Source: Allorhizobium borbori
Lineage (GTDB): Bacteria; Pseudomonadota; Alphaproteobacteria; Rhizobiales; Rhizobiaceae
Length of the DNA: 64,000 nt
Reading direction: 5' to 3'
Assembly (NCBI RefSeq): GCF_014196535.1
Contig: NZ_JACIDU010000015.1
Coordinates: forward strand, 62,001 to 126,000
Shown: positions 53,083-61,648 of the stretch, piece by piece
Numbering within the stretch: the first letter of the stretch is position 1
How the letters are laid out: each line of letters begins with the position of its first letter
Made by a program: the position numbers and the translations under genes
Notes under the pieces: generated by a model
Told to the model about the DNA's origin: nothing
Seen by the model: only the letters and a program-made list of their open reading frames with translations
The model's database searches: none

Positions 53083-54585
53083 TCAGAACGGGCGAATGAC
53101 TTCGCCCTTGTGGCGCCGCGCACGCTTCTTCTTGGCGTCATACATGCCGGCATCGGCCTTCGCCAGAAGGGCATCCGGCGTATCGCCGTCGCGCGGGAAG
53201 ACGGCAACGCCCATGCTGCCGCTGCAGGCCACCGTGCGCTCGCCGCATCGGATGGGCAGGGCAAAGGTATCCTCGAGTTGGTGCAGGCGTTCGAGGAGTT
53301 GCGCCTCCTCGACAGCTTCGCAGGGCATGACCACGGCAAATTCATCGCCGCCGAGCCGCACGGCAAGATCGGAGCCGCGCACGCTCTGCTTCAGGCGCGT
53401 TGCGATTTCCCGCAGCACATTGTCGCCAACCCCGTGGCCAAGCGTATCGTTGATCTGCTTGAAGCCGTCGAGATCGAAATAGGCGATGACCAGATGACGC
53501 CCCGTCTCGCCGGCGGCATCGATAGTGTCGGCAAAGCTTTCAAGGAAGTAACGGCGATTGGGCAGGCCCGTCAGCGCATCGTGGTTGGCCAGATGGCGAA
53601 CCCGCTCTTCCGTGCGGGCGCGGGCGATGGCGATGGCCGCAAGGTCGGTCGCCATGGCGGTGATTTCCAGCTCCAGTTCGCTCGGCTCACGCACCGTGCC
53701 GGAATAAAGCGCGAAGGTGCCGTAAAGCGTTCCGGGTCCGTCGATGATCGGCGTCGACCAACAGGAGCGCAGGCCGAAGCGTTTCGCAATCAATGCAAAA
53801 TCGGCCCAGCGCCGGTCGGTAAGGGTGTCGGATACGATGACCGGCTTGCGCAGCCAGGCCGCCGTGCCGCAGGAGCCGACATTGTTGCCCGCCTGCACCC
53901 CGTCGATCAGCGCCGTGTATTCGGCAGGAAGCGTGGGGGCCCCGCCATGGCGCAGGCGACCGGTTTCCTCATCGTAAAGAAGAATGGATGCCCGGATATC
54001 GGTCAACTGGGCCTCGACCAGCCGGACAAGCCCGTCGAGAATCGTTGCCAGTGGCAGGCCCCGCGCGATCTGTTCCAGGAGGGCGGCGTGGCCCTTGCGC
54101 ATGAACTCGGCGCGCTTGCGGACGGTAATGTCACGCCCGAAGCTGACCACCCCGATGATGCTGCCATTGGCATCCCTGAGTGGCGAATGCACCAGCAGCA
54201 TCCAGCCCGCGCCGTCCGTGCTCATCGGCTTTTCGATTTCCGTATCCAGCGACACCGCGTTGCCGGCCAGGATCTCGCTTTCCACGCGCATGAGCCGATC
54301 GAGCGTTTCGCCGCTGAAGAACGCATCGGCCCGTTTGCCGTAAAGGTCAGCCTCCCTCTCGACGCCGATCATTTCCAGCGCCCGGCGATTGGCCAGCACG
54401 AACCGGCCATCCAGATCCTTCATGTAAAAAATGAAGGGAATCTGGTCGAAGAGCACAAGCGAGCAACTATCGGAGCCCTTTCCTTCGGCGCAAAGCTCGA
54501 CGAGACGCGCTGCAACGGACGCAGATTGCGTTGCATAACGGGCGTCATCTGAAAGGTCGGCACCAATTTGCGGGGCGTCGTTCAT
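53083..54585 (-). CDS. PAS-GAF-GGDEF diguanylate cyclase
   Basis: 500 residues. A PAS domain (about 58-170, FIFYMKDLDGRFVLANRR) is followed by a GAF domain (about 185-330, with GNNVGSCGTAAWLRKPV) and a C-terminal GGDEF domain. The active-site motif RLGGDEFAVVM is intact, so it should make cyclic di-GMP. HDALTGLPNRRYFLE and DLDGFKQINDTLGHGVGD are also present. No membrane helix, so it senses cytoplasmic signals, perhaps oxygen, light or a small ligand. AGGAA precedes the ATG. It is divergent from the Tat-exported repeat protein. Confidence 0.93.
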   Translation of the reverse strand: MNDAPQIGADLSDDARYATQSASVAARLVELCAEGKGSDSCSLVLFDQIPFIFYMKDLDGRFVLANRRALEMIGVEREADLYGKRADAFFSGETLDRLMRVESEILAGNAVSLDTEIEKPMSTDGAGWMLLVHSPLRDANGSIIGVVSFGRDITVRKRAEFMRKGHAALLEQIARGLPLATILDGLVRLVEAQLTDIRASILLYDEETGRLRHGGAPTLPAEYTALIDGVQAGNNVGSCGTAAWLRKPVIVSDTLTDRRWADFALIAKRFGLRSCWSTPIIDGPGTLYGTFALYSGTVREPSELELEITAMATDLAAIAIARARTEERVRHLANHDALTGLPNRRYFLESFADTIDAAGETGRHLVIAYFDLDGFKQINDTLGHGVGDNVLREIATRLKQSVRGSDLAVRLGGDEFAVVMPCEAVEEAQLLERLHQLEDTFALPIRCGERTVACSGSMGVAVFPRDGDTPDALLAKADAGMYDAKKKRARRHKGEVIRPF

Positions 54586-54760
54586 GTTTTCCTGTTCCCG
54601 GCATTTTGCCGGGGTCACTGATTGTGTCCGTACAGTAATAGGATATGAATCCTTATTTCTATTTAATGGAATCATGAAAGCTTGTCGTAAAGCCCCTTGA
54701 TTTAGGGGTAGTAACGCCTGGCACGAAAACTGCTTGCCTGTCCCTGACAGGGAGAGTTGC

Positions 54761-56128
54761 ATGATTTCGAGACGCCAGACGATCGCACTGCTTGCAGGAT
54801 TGCCGATGACGCTGACGGCGGCCCGTGCGGCTGCCGCCGAGCGCGCCGTCATTACGCCGGTGGATCTGCGCGGTTCTCTCGATGCCGGCACGCTCGGCAT
54901 GAAAGCCGGCACAGGCGGCAATCAGAGCCGCAAGTTTCAGGCGATCATCGACAAGGCGACAGCGGCGAAGGTGCCGGTCTTCCTTCCGCCGGGCGATTAC
55001 CGCGTTTCCAACATTACCCTGCCCGCCGGCACGCACCTGACCGGTGTTCCCGGCGCTTCGCGCATTCTCTATGATGGCGAAGGCTTCCTCTTCCGCGCGG
55101 AGGGTGCCGATGCCATCACGCTTTCCAATATAGCGATCGACGGAGCGAACGGCTGGCTGAGCGACGACACGCCGGCACTGGTGCACTGTCGCGCGGTGAA
55201 GTCCGTCACGATCGACAACTGTTCCATCGCCGGAGCGCGCAAGACTGCGCTTCAACTTGAGCGCTGCGGTGGGCGCGTGGAGCGCTCGCGGCTTTCCGGT
55301 GCGCAAGCATACGGGCTTTATGCTGTTGAAAGTACAGGCCTTTCCATCACGGGAAACACGGTTTCCGATTGCGGCGATGGCGGCATTCTCGTGCATCGCT
55401 GGACCAAGGGGCCGGACAACACCATCCTTCAGGGCAACCGGGTGGAACGCATCCATGCCCGCAGCGGCGGCACCGGCCAGTTCGGCAATGGCATCAACCT
55501 GTTCAGGGCCGATGGCGTGCTCGTTTCCGGCAATCACATCAGTGAATGTGCCTTTTCGGCCATCCGGGCGAACGCCGCCTCCAACGTGCTCATCACCGGC
55601 AACCAGTGCCTGAAAAGCGGCGAGATGGCGATCTATGCCGAGTTCGGTTTCGAGGGTGCGATGATCTCCGGCAATATCGTCGATGGTGCAGCCAACGGCA
55701 TTGCCGTCGTCAATTTCAATGAGGGCGGCCGGCTGGCGACCATTGCCAACAACATCGTCCGCAACCTTGTGGCGGACGGTCCCTACACCACCGAGAACGG
55801 CTTCGGCGTGGGCATTTCGGCGGAAGCCGATACGATCATTTCGGGAAACGTGGTGGAGAATGTGCCGAAATGGGGCATGCTTCTCGGCTGGGGCCCCTAT
55901 CTGCGCAATGTTTCGGCCATGAACAACATCATCCGCCATGCGCCGGTCGGTATCGCCGTTTCCGTGGCAGAGGGCGTGGGGACCGCCGTCATCGCCAACA
56001 ACCTCATCGAGGCGACGCCAGGCGGCGCGATTGCCGGCTTTCTGTGGAACAAGCAGGCCAGTCGCGACCTGATCGACGGCGCGGACCGCTATTCGCATCT
56101 TTCGATTTCCGCCAATCGCGCGGGTTGA
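54761..56128 (+). CDS. Tat-exported parallel-beta-helix protein (TIGR03808 family)
   Basis: 455 residues. The leader SRRQTIALLAGLPMTL is a twin-arginine signal with cleavage near AAA. The body is a right-handed beta-helix built from about 20-residue repeats (TLSNIAIDGANGWLS, LSITGNTVSDCGDGGILV, VLITGNQCLKSGEMAIY and others). The family, TIGR03808, is described as twin-arginine-translocated repetitive proteins of unknown role. Beta-helices often bind or cut polysaccharide. GGGAGAG precedes the ATG. Confidence 0.92.
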   Translation: MISRRQTIALLAGLPMTLTAARAAAAERAVITPVDLRGSLDAGTLGMKAGTGGNQSRKFQAIIDKATAAKVPVFLPPGDYRVSNITLPAGTHLTGVPGASRILYDGEGFLFRAEGADAITLSNIAIDGANGWLSDDTPALVHCRAVKSVTIDNCSIAGARKTALQLERCGGRVERSRLSGAQAYGLYAVESTGLSITGNTVSDCGDGGILVHRWTKGPDNTILQGNRVERIHARSGGTGQFGNGINLFRADGVLVSGNHISECAFSAIRANAASNVLITGNQCLKSGEMAIYAEFGFEGAMISGNIVDGAANGIAVVNFNEGGRLATIANNIVRNLVADGPYTTENGFGVGISAEADTIISGNVVENVPKWGMLLGWGPYLRNVSAMNNIIRHAPVGIAVSVAEGVGTAVIANNLIEATPGGAIAGFLWNKQASRDLIDGADRYSHLSISANRAG

Positions 56129-56140
56129 CGCGCCTCCTGA

Positions 56141-56398
56141 TTAGCGGCGCCCCCTGAGATAAAGGGTGACACGGTACCAGCGGCGGCGCTCTTCGTCGTC
56201 GCGGGCCGAATACACCCGGTCCATAGCCTCAGCAACGGCGGTGGCGCCGAAAGTATTTTTCATCCAGCCAGCAAGTCGTTGCGCCTCCCTCTCGGACGGC
56301 AACCGCGGGCGAATGTTTATACACCAGAAGATGTAAAACACAACCAGAACACTGCCGATTGCCATTAAAGCAATCAAGGTAGGCAATATTAACGTCAT
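56141..56398 (-). CDS. Small membrane protein with basic soluble tail
   Basis: 85 residues: one N-terminal transmembrane helix (MTLILPTLIALMAIGSVLVV) and a charged tail with many Arg (DDEERRRWYRVTLYLRGRR). No domain known. The ribosome site is weak. It lies in an AT-rich stretch and is divergent from a small HTH gene. Confidence 0.55.
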   Translation of the reverse strand: MTLILPTLIALMAIGSVLVVFYIFWCINIRPRLPSEREAQRLAGWMKNTFGATAVAEAMDRVYSARDDEERRRWYRVTLYLRGRR

Positions 56399-56534
56399 AC
56401 TACAACCCACCGTCAGTAGTCTTACTTCACAAATCTGATAACACGTCTTTTTGGTTCCTTTCAACGAAAATAAGAAGTTTTACATCCTGTCAACCAACGC
56501 AAGTTTCAGACGTTCTCATCGCTAAGAGGACGCG

Positions 56535-56867
56535 ATGCAGTTACCAATCCTGTTTGGAAAAAACGTCAGAAACTACCGCAAGGCGAACGGGCTCACACAA
56601 GAGCAGCTCGCCGAACGGGTGAATGTGAGCATGGAGACGATCGGCAAGATCGAACGCGGCGCGGCGGCTCCGACATTCACCACGGCAGAACGCATCGCCG
56701 AAGCGCTGGATGTGCCCGTGGCCGTTCTTTTCGGTGCTGACGAAAGCACCGCCCTTCCCGGCGAAAGAGGCCGCCTGACCAACCGGATAAATCAGCTTCT
56801 ATCCCGCTCCAATAACGAGCAACTCGCCCGTATAAACCGTATCATCGAAGCATTTCTGGGCCTATGA
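56535..56867 (+). CDS. XRE-family helix-turn-helix protein
   Basis: 110 residues. The HTH_3 domain (about 8-64) has LTQEQLAERVNVSMETIGKIERG. The C-terminal part is short and helical, and may form dimers. AAGAGGACG precedes the ATG. Divergent from a small membrane protein with about 140 AT-rich bases between; it is also 47 bases before a GST gene on its own strand. The target is unknown. Confidence 0.87.
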   Translation: MQLPILFGKNVRNYRKANGLTQEQLAERVNVSMETIGKIERGAAAPTFTTAERIAEALDVPVAVLFGADESTALPGERGRLTNRINQLLSRSNNEQLARINRIIEAFLGL

Positions 56868-56914
56868 TAGCCTGAACCGGGCTTTCAACTTAAAACATCC
56901 CTCAGGAACATCAT

Positions 56915-57574
56915 ATGCTGACCATCTACGGCGCCTATCGCTCCCGCGCTACACGCACCTATTGGCTCGCCCTGGAACTGGGCCTCGATTTCACGTCCGT
57001 TCCGGTGCTTCAGGCCCGGCGGCTCGAGAACCCGCTGTCTGCCGATGCGCCCGTCAACACGCTTTCACCGGCCTTTCTGAAGGTGAATCCCATGGGCCTG
57101 ATCCCGGCGATCGACGATGACGGGTTCGTCGTTATCGAATCCATGGCGATCAACCTCTATCTCGCCAGAAAGCATGGCGGCCCGCTGGCGCCGGCAACGC
57201 TCAAGGAAGAGACCGAGGCCAGCATGTGGTCCTTCTTCGCTGCAACCGCGCTCGAAACCGAGGCGTTGCGCATCTCCTCGACGGCCGCCGCCGGCAAGCT
57301 CGAAGCGGAAGACGGAAAGGCGGAGGTTGCCGCCGCCAGCCGCCTGCTGGAGCGCCCGCTGCGCGTGCTCGACGCCCATCTGGCCGCAACCGGCTTCGTC
57401 GTCGCCGACCGTTTCACAGTGGCCGATATCAATGTCGCCGAGATCGTGCGTTACGCCCAGCCGGCGACCGCGCTCATCGGGAAATTCCCGCATGTGAAGG
57501 CATGGCTGGAAAAGGTGCAGGCCCGCCCTGCCTTCAAGACCATGTGGGAAAGACGCGCCGCCGAGCCGGCCTGA
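56915..57574 (+). CDS. Glutathione S-transferase
   Basis: 219 residues. N-terminal thioredoxin-like domain with LTIYGAYRSRATRTYWLALELGL and VNPMGLIPAIDDDGFVVIESMAINLYLARK, then an all-alpha domain ending in FTVADINVAEI. The catalytic residue is likely Ser or Thr near residue 10-14, as in bacterial beta-like GSTs. It probably detoxifies electrophiles. It has its own terminator. Confidence 0.9.
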   Translation: MLTIYGAYRSRATRTYWLALELGLDFTSVPVLQARRLENPLSADAPVNTLSPAFLKVNPMGLIPAIDDDGFVVIESMAINLYLARKHGGPLAPATLKEETEASMWSFFAATALETEALRISSTAAAGKLEAEDGKAEVAAASRLLERPLRVLDAHLAATGFVVADRFTVADINVAEIVRYAQPATALIGKFPHVKAWLEKVQARPAFKTMWERRAAEPA

Positions 57575-57605
57575 TACGCGCCGCCACACCTTGCCGACAG
57601 TTCCG

Positions 57606-57641
57606 GGGACCGCAACACTCAAGGCGAGTTGCGGTCCCTTT
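57606..57641 (+). terminator. Rho-independent terminator of the GST gene
   Basis: GGGACCGCAAC (57606-57616) pairs with GTTGCGGTCCC (57628-57638), 11 bp perfect, followed by TTT. Confidence 0.85.
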
Positions 57642-57813
57642 CGTTAAATTTAAAATAAAATAAAAAATAGTACAAATTCAATAAAATGCTCGGCTATTAA
57701 GGTTTACATCCGATAAAATATCCCAATTATGGAACGTCTATTTTCAAATTTGCCGAACAGAACTAGAAACCATCCCAACAACCCCTCGCGTAAATTGTTC
57801 AGGAGTATTTGAG
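57642..57813 (+). promoter_or_regulatory. AT-rich leader of the RTX gene
   Basis: The 120 bases after the terminator are very AT-rich (long A/T runs around 57645-57690), in contrast to the GC-rich neighbours. AGGAG at 57801-57805 serves the start at 57814. Such DNA is a plausible target of Ros/MucR-type silencers. Confidence 0.5.
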
Positions 57814-58998
57814 ATGGTCATTCGCATTGTCGGTTCCCCGAGCGACAACATCCTGCGTGGAACAAGTACGACTGAAGCGTTTTACGGTCTTGCCGGCAAC
57901 GACCTGTTCATCGGCAGCTACGGCAACGATGTGATCGATGGCGGCGAAGGCTCCGACACCGTCGACTATTCCGGTTACAACGGCGCCATTACCGTTTCGC
58001 TGAACGGCAGCACACAGGTTCGCGCCAGCGGCGCCTTCGGCGAATACCACATTCTCTCGAACATCGAGAACCTGATCCTCGGCGGCGGCAACGACGTGGT
58101 GCGCGGTGACGTCAACAACAACTCCTTCTGGGGCAATGGCGGCAACGACACCTTCCTGTGCAGCGGCGGCAATGACTTCTACGACGGCGGCACAGGCTTC
58201 GACACCGTCGACTACACCAAGGCCGGCATCGGCATCACGGTGAAGTTCACCGCAGCGAACACCGCCACGATCTCCACCAACGGCGTCGTCTCCGACAAGC
58301 TGGCCAACATCGAAAAGATCATCGGCTCGGACAAGGCCGACACTTTCTACGGCTCCTCCGCCAACAACACCTTCGTCGGCGGCGCCGGTGACGACCGCTT
58401 CTATTGCAGCGCCGGCACGGACAGCTATGACGGCGGCGCGGGCAACGACACCATCGACTACACCAAGGCTGGCGTCGCGCTCACGATCAAGGTGACGGGC
58501 ACCGATTCCTTCTCCGTTGCCTCCAGCGGCGTCGTTTCCGACAAGCTGGTCTCCATCGAGAACATCATCGGTTCGAACTATGGCGACAATATTTCGGGCA
58601 CGGTGGCAAACAACGTCCTCAACGGCGGCGCTGGAAACGATACGCTGAACGGCGGTGCCGGCAATGACACCCTGATCGGCGGCACCGGAAACGACACACT
58701 GATTGGCGGCATCGGCAACGACATCCTGACCGGCGGCGCTGGCAAGGACACGTTCGTATTCTATACTTACGACGGCAAGGACACGGTTACCGACTTCCAG
58801 GCAACCGGATCGCAGTTCGATCTTCTGCAGATCAGCAGTCGCACCACCGGTATCGACAGCTTCGCCGAAATCATGGATGGCGGCCTGGCCTATCAGAGCG
58901 GCAGCGATGTGCTGCTGAACCTCGGCAAGGGCGATCTCGTCACGCTCAAGGGCGTCGATCTCTCCGATCTCTCGGCATCGAATTTCCTCTTCGTCTGA
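57814..58998 (+). CDS. RTX calcium-binding protein (type I secreted)
   Basis: 394 residues, no Sec signal. It contains many GGxGxDxxx nonapeptides that bind calcium in a beta-roll; the densest run is residues 271-315. About three degenerate modules of 75 residues precede it, each with DTVDYxxAGxxITV and SDKLxxIExIIGS. The C-terminus (KDTVTDFQATG ... LSASNFLFV) is like the secretion signal of such proteins. No type I secretion genes are nearby. No enzymatic domain was found, so it may be an adhesin or surface protein. Confidence 0.88.
   Translation: MVIRIVGSPSDNILRGTSTTEAFYGLAGNDLFIGSYGNDVIDGGEGSDTVDYSGYNGAITVSLNGSTQVRASGAFGEYHILSNIENLILGGGNDVVRGDVNNNSFWGNGGNDTFLCSGGNDFYDGGTGFDTVDYTKAGIGITVKFTAANTATISTNGVVSDKLANIEKIIGSDKADTFYGSSANNTFVGGAGDDRFYCSAGTDSYDGGAGNDTIDYTKAGVALTIKVTGTDSFSVASSGVVSDKLVSIENIIGSNYGDNISGTVANNVLNGGAGNDTLNGGAGNDTLIGGTGNDTLIGGIGNDILTGGAGKDTFVFYTYDGKDTVTDFQATGSQFDLLQISSRTTGIDSFAEIMDGGLAYQSGSDVLLNLGKGDLVTLKGVDLSDLSASNFLFV
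58624..58758 (+). repeat. Five tandem 27-base RTX units
   Basis: Five consecutive nine-codon repeats of the GGxGNDxLx type, each 27 bases with high DNA identity, lie inside the RTX gene. Confidence 0.85.
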
Positions 58999-59017
58999 AC
59001 GAAGCGGCTTTAATCGC

Positions 59018-59056
59018 AAGGCGGCGGGTGTGACCACACCCGCCGCCTTTTCTTTT
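59018..59056 (+). terminator. Strong terminator of the RTX gene
   Basis: A nearly perfect 15-base stem, AAGGCGGCGGGTGTG with its complement (59018-59032 and 59035-59049), followed by TTTTCTTTT. Confidence 0.92.
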
Positions 59057-59078
59057 GGTCGGTGGACGGCAAAAGCCC

Positions 59079-59699
59079 TCAGCCGCGCTCGGCTGCCAGC
59101 GCCTTCTGCACTGCCGGGCGTTCCAGCATGCGGGCATGGTGTTCCGCCACCTTCGGAAACTCCTCGATATCGACGCCATCGCCCTTCAGCCACCCGGCCA
59201 CGGTGAAGAGGTAGGGATCGGCAATCGTGTAGCCCGAACCCATCACCCACTCGCCCTTGAGATACTCGTCCTCGATGAGCAGGAAGGAGGCGCGCATGTT
59301 TTCCGCCACCTTCTCCTGCATGGCGGCAATCGCTTCGGGCGCATCCGCCCAGCGGGAGCCACGGCGTCCATGGGCATGGGCCACGTGCACCGTCGAGGAC
59401 AGGTAGGCGTTGAACGACAGGATGGCTGCTACAGCAAAGGGATCATCCTTCGGCAGAAGATCCACCGCGCTCGCCATGCTGGCGATGTAGAACAGGATGG
59501 CCGGGTTTTCCGTCAGCACGCCGCTGGCGGTAATGAGGGCCGGCACACGGCCTTTGGGATTGATCCTGAGGTAATCGGGATCGCGTTGCTGGCCGGCGCC
59601 CAGATTGAGCAGCTTGGCCTCGTATGGCAGGCCCGATTCCTCAAGGGCGATATGGCTCGCCGTGCCGCAGCTTCCCTTGGCTGTGTAAAGTGTCAACAT
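59079..59699 (-). CDS. Glutathione S-transferase, second copy
   Basis: 206 residues, with LTLYTAKGSCGTASHIALEE and the cysteine-based beta-class active site, RINPKGRVPALIT, VLTENPAILFYI and YTIADPYLFTVAGW. It differs from the GST at 56915. GGAGGAG precedes ATG 59699. It starts 27 bases after the asparaginase gene on the same strand and is probably cotranscribed. Confidence 0.92.
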   Translation of the reverse strand: MLTLYTAKGSCGTASHIALEESGLPYEAKLLNLGAGQQRDPDYLRINPKGRVPALITASGVLTENPAILFYIASMASAVDLLPKDDPFAVAAILSFNAYLSSTVHVAHAHGRRGSRWADAPEAIAAMQEKVAENMRASFLLIEDEYLKGEWVMGSGYTIADPYLFTVAGWLKGDGVDIEEFPKVAEHHARMLERPAVQKALAAERG

Positions 59700-59726
59700 G
59701 ATCTTCTCCTCCGATTGCAATCGTCA

Positions 59727-60734
59727 TCAGCTAAACAGGGCGTCGGTCACGCGCACATCGCCGACATGAATGCCGTTCCAGTTGCGCATCGAATGTTTCG
59801 CGAAGCCGGACAGCAAGGCGCAGACCTCTTCATCCTCGCGGAAGAAGCGGGCAAGAACCGCGCCGATCATGGCTTCCGCAGCCCGCGTCGTACCATCCTC
59901 ACATTTCAGCGCGATGCCGAGACCGCGTTCGGGAATGGCGGCGCAAAACACGCCTTCGGCCCCGGTTTTCACGAAGATGCGGCCCGGCGCGATCTCCATC
60001 AGCCGCGTGCAGGCGCGTTTGGTGCCGGCGACATACCATGGTTCGGCCATGCAGGCCTCGACCAGCCGCCGCCCGGCCTTCGCGCGCCCGGGTGGCAGGC
60101 CAGTGCCGGTCGCCAGTTTGGCGAAACCCTGCGCCAGGCCCTTGAGCGGCACGGCATAGGTGGGGATGGAGCAACCGTCGACCCCGCATTTGTCGCTACC
60201 GAGCAGGCTGCCGGTCACATCCTCCATCGCCGCGCGGATCTGGCGCTGAAGTTCGTGCTCATAGCTGACATATCCCCTGGGCTCGATCCCCTGATGGCAG
60301 CAGGCGCAGACGAAGCCGGCATGTTTGCCCGAGCAGTTGTTATGCAGTGCCGTCGGCTTTTCCAGCGTGCGGGCCTGGTGGATCAGCGTGGCCTGATCGA
60401 ACGACCAGTGAGCACCGCATTCCAGCGTCTCGCCATCGCGGCCCGCTCTGGCCAGCATGGCGGCGGCGGTTTCCACATGGCCGTCCTCGCCATTGTGCGA
60501 GGAGCAGGCCAGCGCCAGTTCCCGGTTGGTAAAGCCGTAGGCATCGGCCGCACCGCTTTCCACCAATGGCAGCGCCTGGATTGCCTTGCAGGCCGAACGC
60601 GGAAAAACCCCGGCTTCCACGTCGCCCGCCGACCACACCAGCCCGCCATCGGCATCGACAACGGCAATCAGCCCCCGGTGACGGCTTTCAACACGGTTTC
60701 CGCGGGTCACTTCAACTGTGACGGGATTGGACAT
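59727..60734 (-). CDS. L-asparaginase, Rhizobium-type (class 3, ReAV-like)
   Basis: 335 residues. It hydrolyses asparagine to aspartate and ammonia. The family is unrelated to E. coli AnsA/AnsB and has a serine-lysine site. Ser47-x-x-Lys50 (RSACKAIQ), Ser79 (SSHNGE), and zinc-type Cys134, Lys137 and Cys188 (NNCSGKHAG; DKCGVDGCSI) match the known R. etli ReAV residues shifted by one. No signal peptide. GAGG precedes the ATG. It is the first gene of a run with the GST. Confidence 0.92.
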   Translation of the reverse strand: MSNPVTVEVTRGNRVESRHRGLIAVVDADGGLVWSAGDVEAGVFPRSACKAIQALPLVESGAADAYGFTNRELALACSSHNGEDGHVETAAAMLARAGRDGETLECGAHWSFDQATLIHQARTLEKPTALHNNCSGKHAGFVCACCHQGIEPRGYVSYEHELQRQIRAAMEDVTGSLLGSDKCGVDGCSIPTYAVPLKGLAQGFAKLATGTGLPPGRAKAGRRLVEACMAEPWYVAGTKRACTRLMEIAPGRIFVKTGAEGVFCAAIPERGLGIALKCEDGTTRAAEAMIGAVLARFFREDEEVCALLSGFAKHSMRNWNGIHVGDVRVTDALFS

Positions 60735-60804
60735 GGACTACCTCAATTCGGACATGCTCGTTGCGTTTGTTAGATCACAAGACAAACGGAGATGCACCGA
60801 CCCG

Positions 60805-61560
60805 ATGCGAATTTTCAAATGGCTTTCGCTAGCCTTCCTGTTTCTCTACCTGCTGCCGGTAGGCGCGGCTGTGGGGTTGTGGCTGCTGGAGGACAAGCCG
60901 ACAAGCTGGCGGGAGGCCGACTGGTCGGCGACTGGCATGTTGCCGAAGCCATCGGACGACCGCGAGGCGACGATTCACATCTTCTCGGCCATGTCGGGCG
61001 GCTTGAAGGGGGCGATCGCCAGCCACGGCTGGATCGTTCTGAAGGGCAAGGATGCCGACCGTTACGACCGCTATGACAAGGTGGGCTGGGGCCAGCCGAT
61101 CCGAAAGAACGCCTATGCGCCGGATGCGCGCTGGTATTCCAACCCGCCACGTCTCGTGAAAACCATTCGCGGGGAAGAAGCCGAACGGCTGATCCCGAAG
61201 ATCGAAAGCGCCATTGCCGCCTATCCCCATGCACGGCCCGGCGGCTATCGCATCTGGCCCGGACCGAACTCGAACACGTTCGTGGCGCATGTGCTGCGCG
61301 AGGTGCCGGAGATCGGTGCGGTGCTGCCGCCCGATGGCGTCGGGCGCGATTACCTGCCGGGACCGGCCTTCGTCAGGCTCGATCCGGACGGGCGCGACCT
61401 GCATCTTTCGCTCGGCGGTTATGCCGGGCTCTCCGTCGGCCTGCGTTCCGGTTTCGAGATCAACCTTTTCGGCCTTGCCGCAGGCTTCGACTTCCTCCGC
61501 CCGGCGGTGAAGATCCCCGGCTTCGGACGGATCGGAATGGCGATGGAAGACGCGGTGTAG
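60805..61560 (+). CDS. DUF3750 family protein
   Basis: 251 residues from ATG 60805: an N-terminal transmembrane helix (LAFLFLYLLPVGAAVGLWLL) and a DUF3750 domain with ATIHIFSAMSGGLKGAIASH and PHARPGGYRIWPGPNSN. The conserved YPHA-x-Y-x-WPGPNSNTF region suggests an enzyme or a transport-related fold, but the function is unknown. An earlier in-frame ATG at 60733 overlaps the asparaginase start. The nearest ribosome site (GGAG) is 13 bases upstream of 60805. Confidence 0.84.
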   Translation: MRIFKWLSLAFLFLYLLPVGAAVGLWLLEDKPTSWREADWSATGMLPKPSDDREATIHIFSAMSGGLKGAIASHGWIVLKGKDADRYDRYDKVGWGQPIRKNAYAPDARWYSNPPRLVKTIRGEEAERLIPKIESAIAAYPHARPGGYRIWPGPNSNTFVAHVLREVPEIGAVLPPDGVGRDYLPGPAFVRLDPDGRDLHLSLGGYAGLSVGLRSGFEINLFGLAAGFDFLRPAVKIPGFGRIGMAMEDAV

Positions 61561-61581
61561 GCCTGAACAGTTACGGCCCTT

Positions 61582-61604
61582 CCTTCTCCCCGATGGGGAG
61601 AAGG
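61582..61604. repeat. RIME-like intergenic palindrome, copy C
   Basis: A perfect palindrome, CCTTCTCCCC-GAT-GGGGAGAAGG, 22 bases after the DUF3750 gene. It has the same core as the elements at 25828 and 39517. Confidence 0.8.
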
Positions 61605-61648
61605 AGCAGAACCGCTCCCTCACAACACAAATAAATCCTGCCTCTCGC

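Noticed and set aside
56141-56867. Toxin-antitoxin pair of small membrane protein and XRE protein
   Set aside because: The genes diverge rather than being in one operon, and the membrane protein does not resemble a known toxin.
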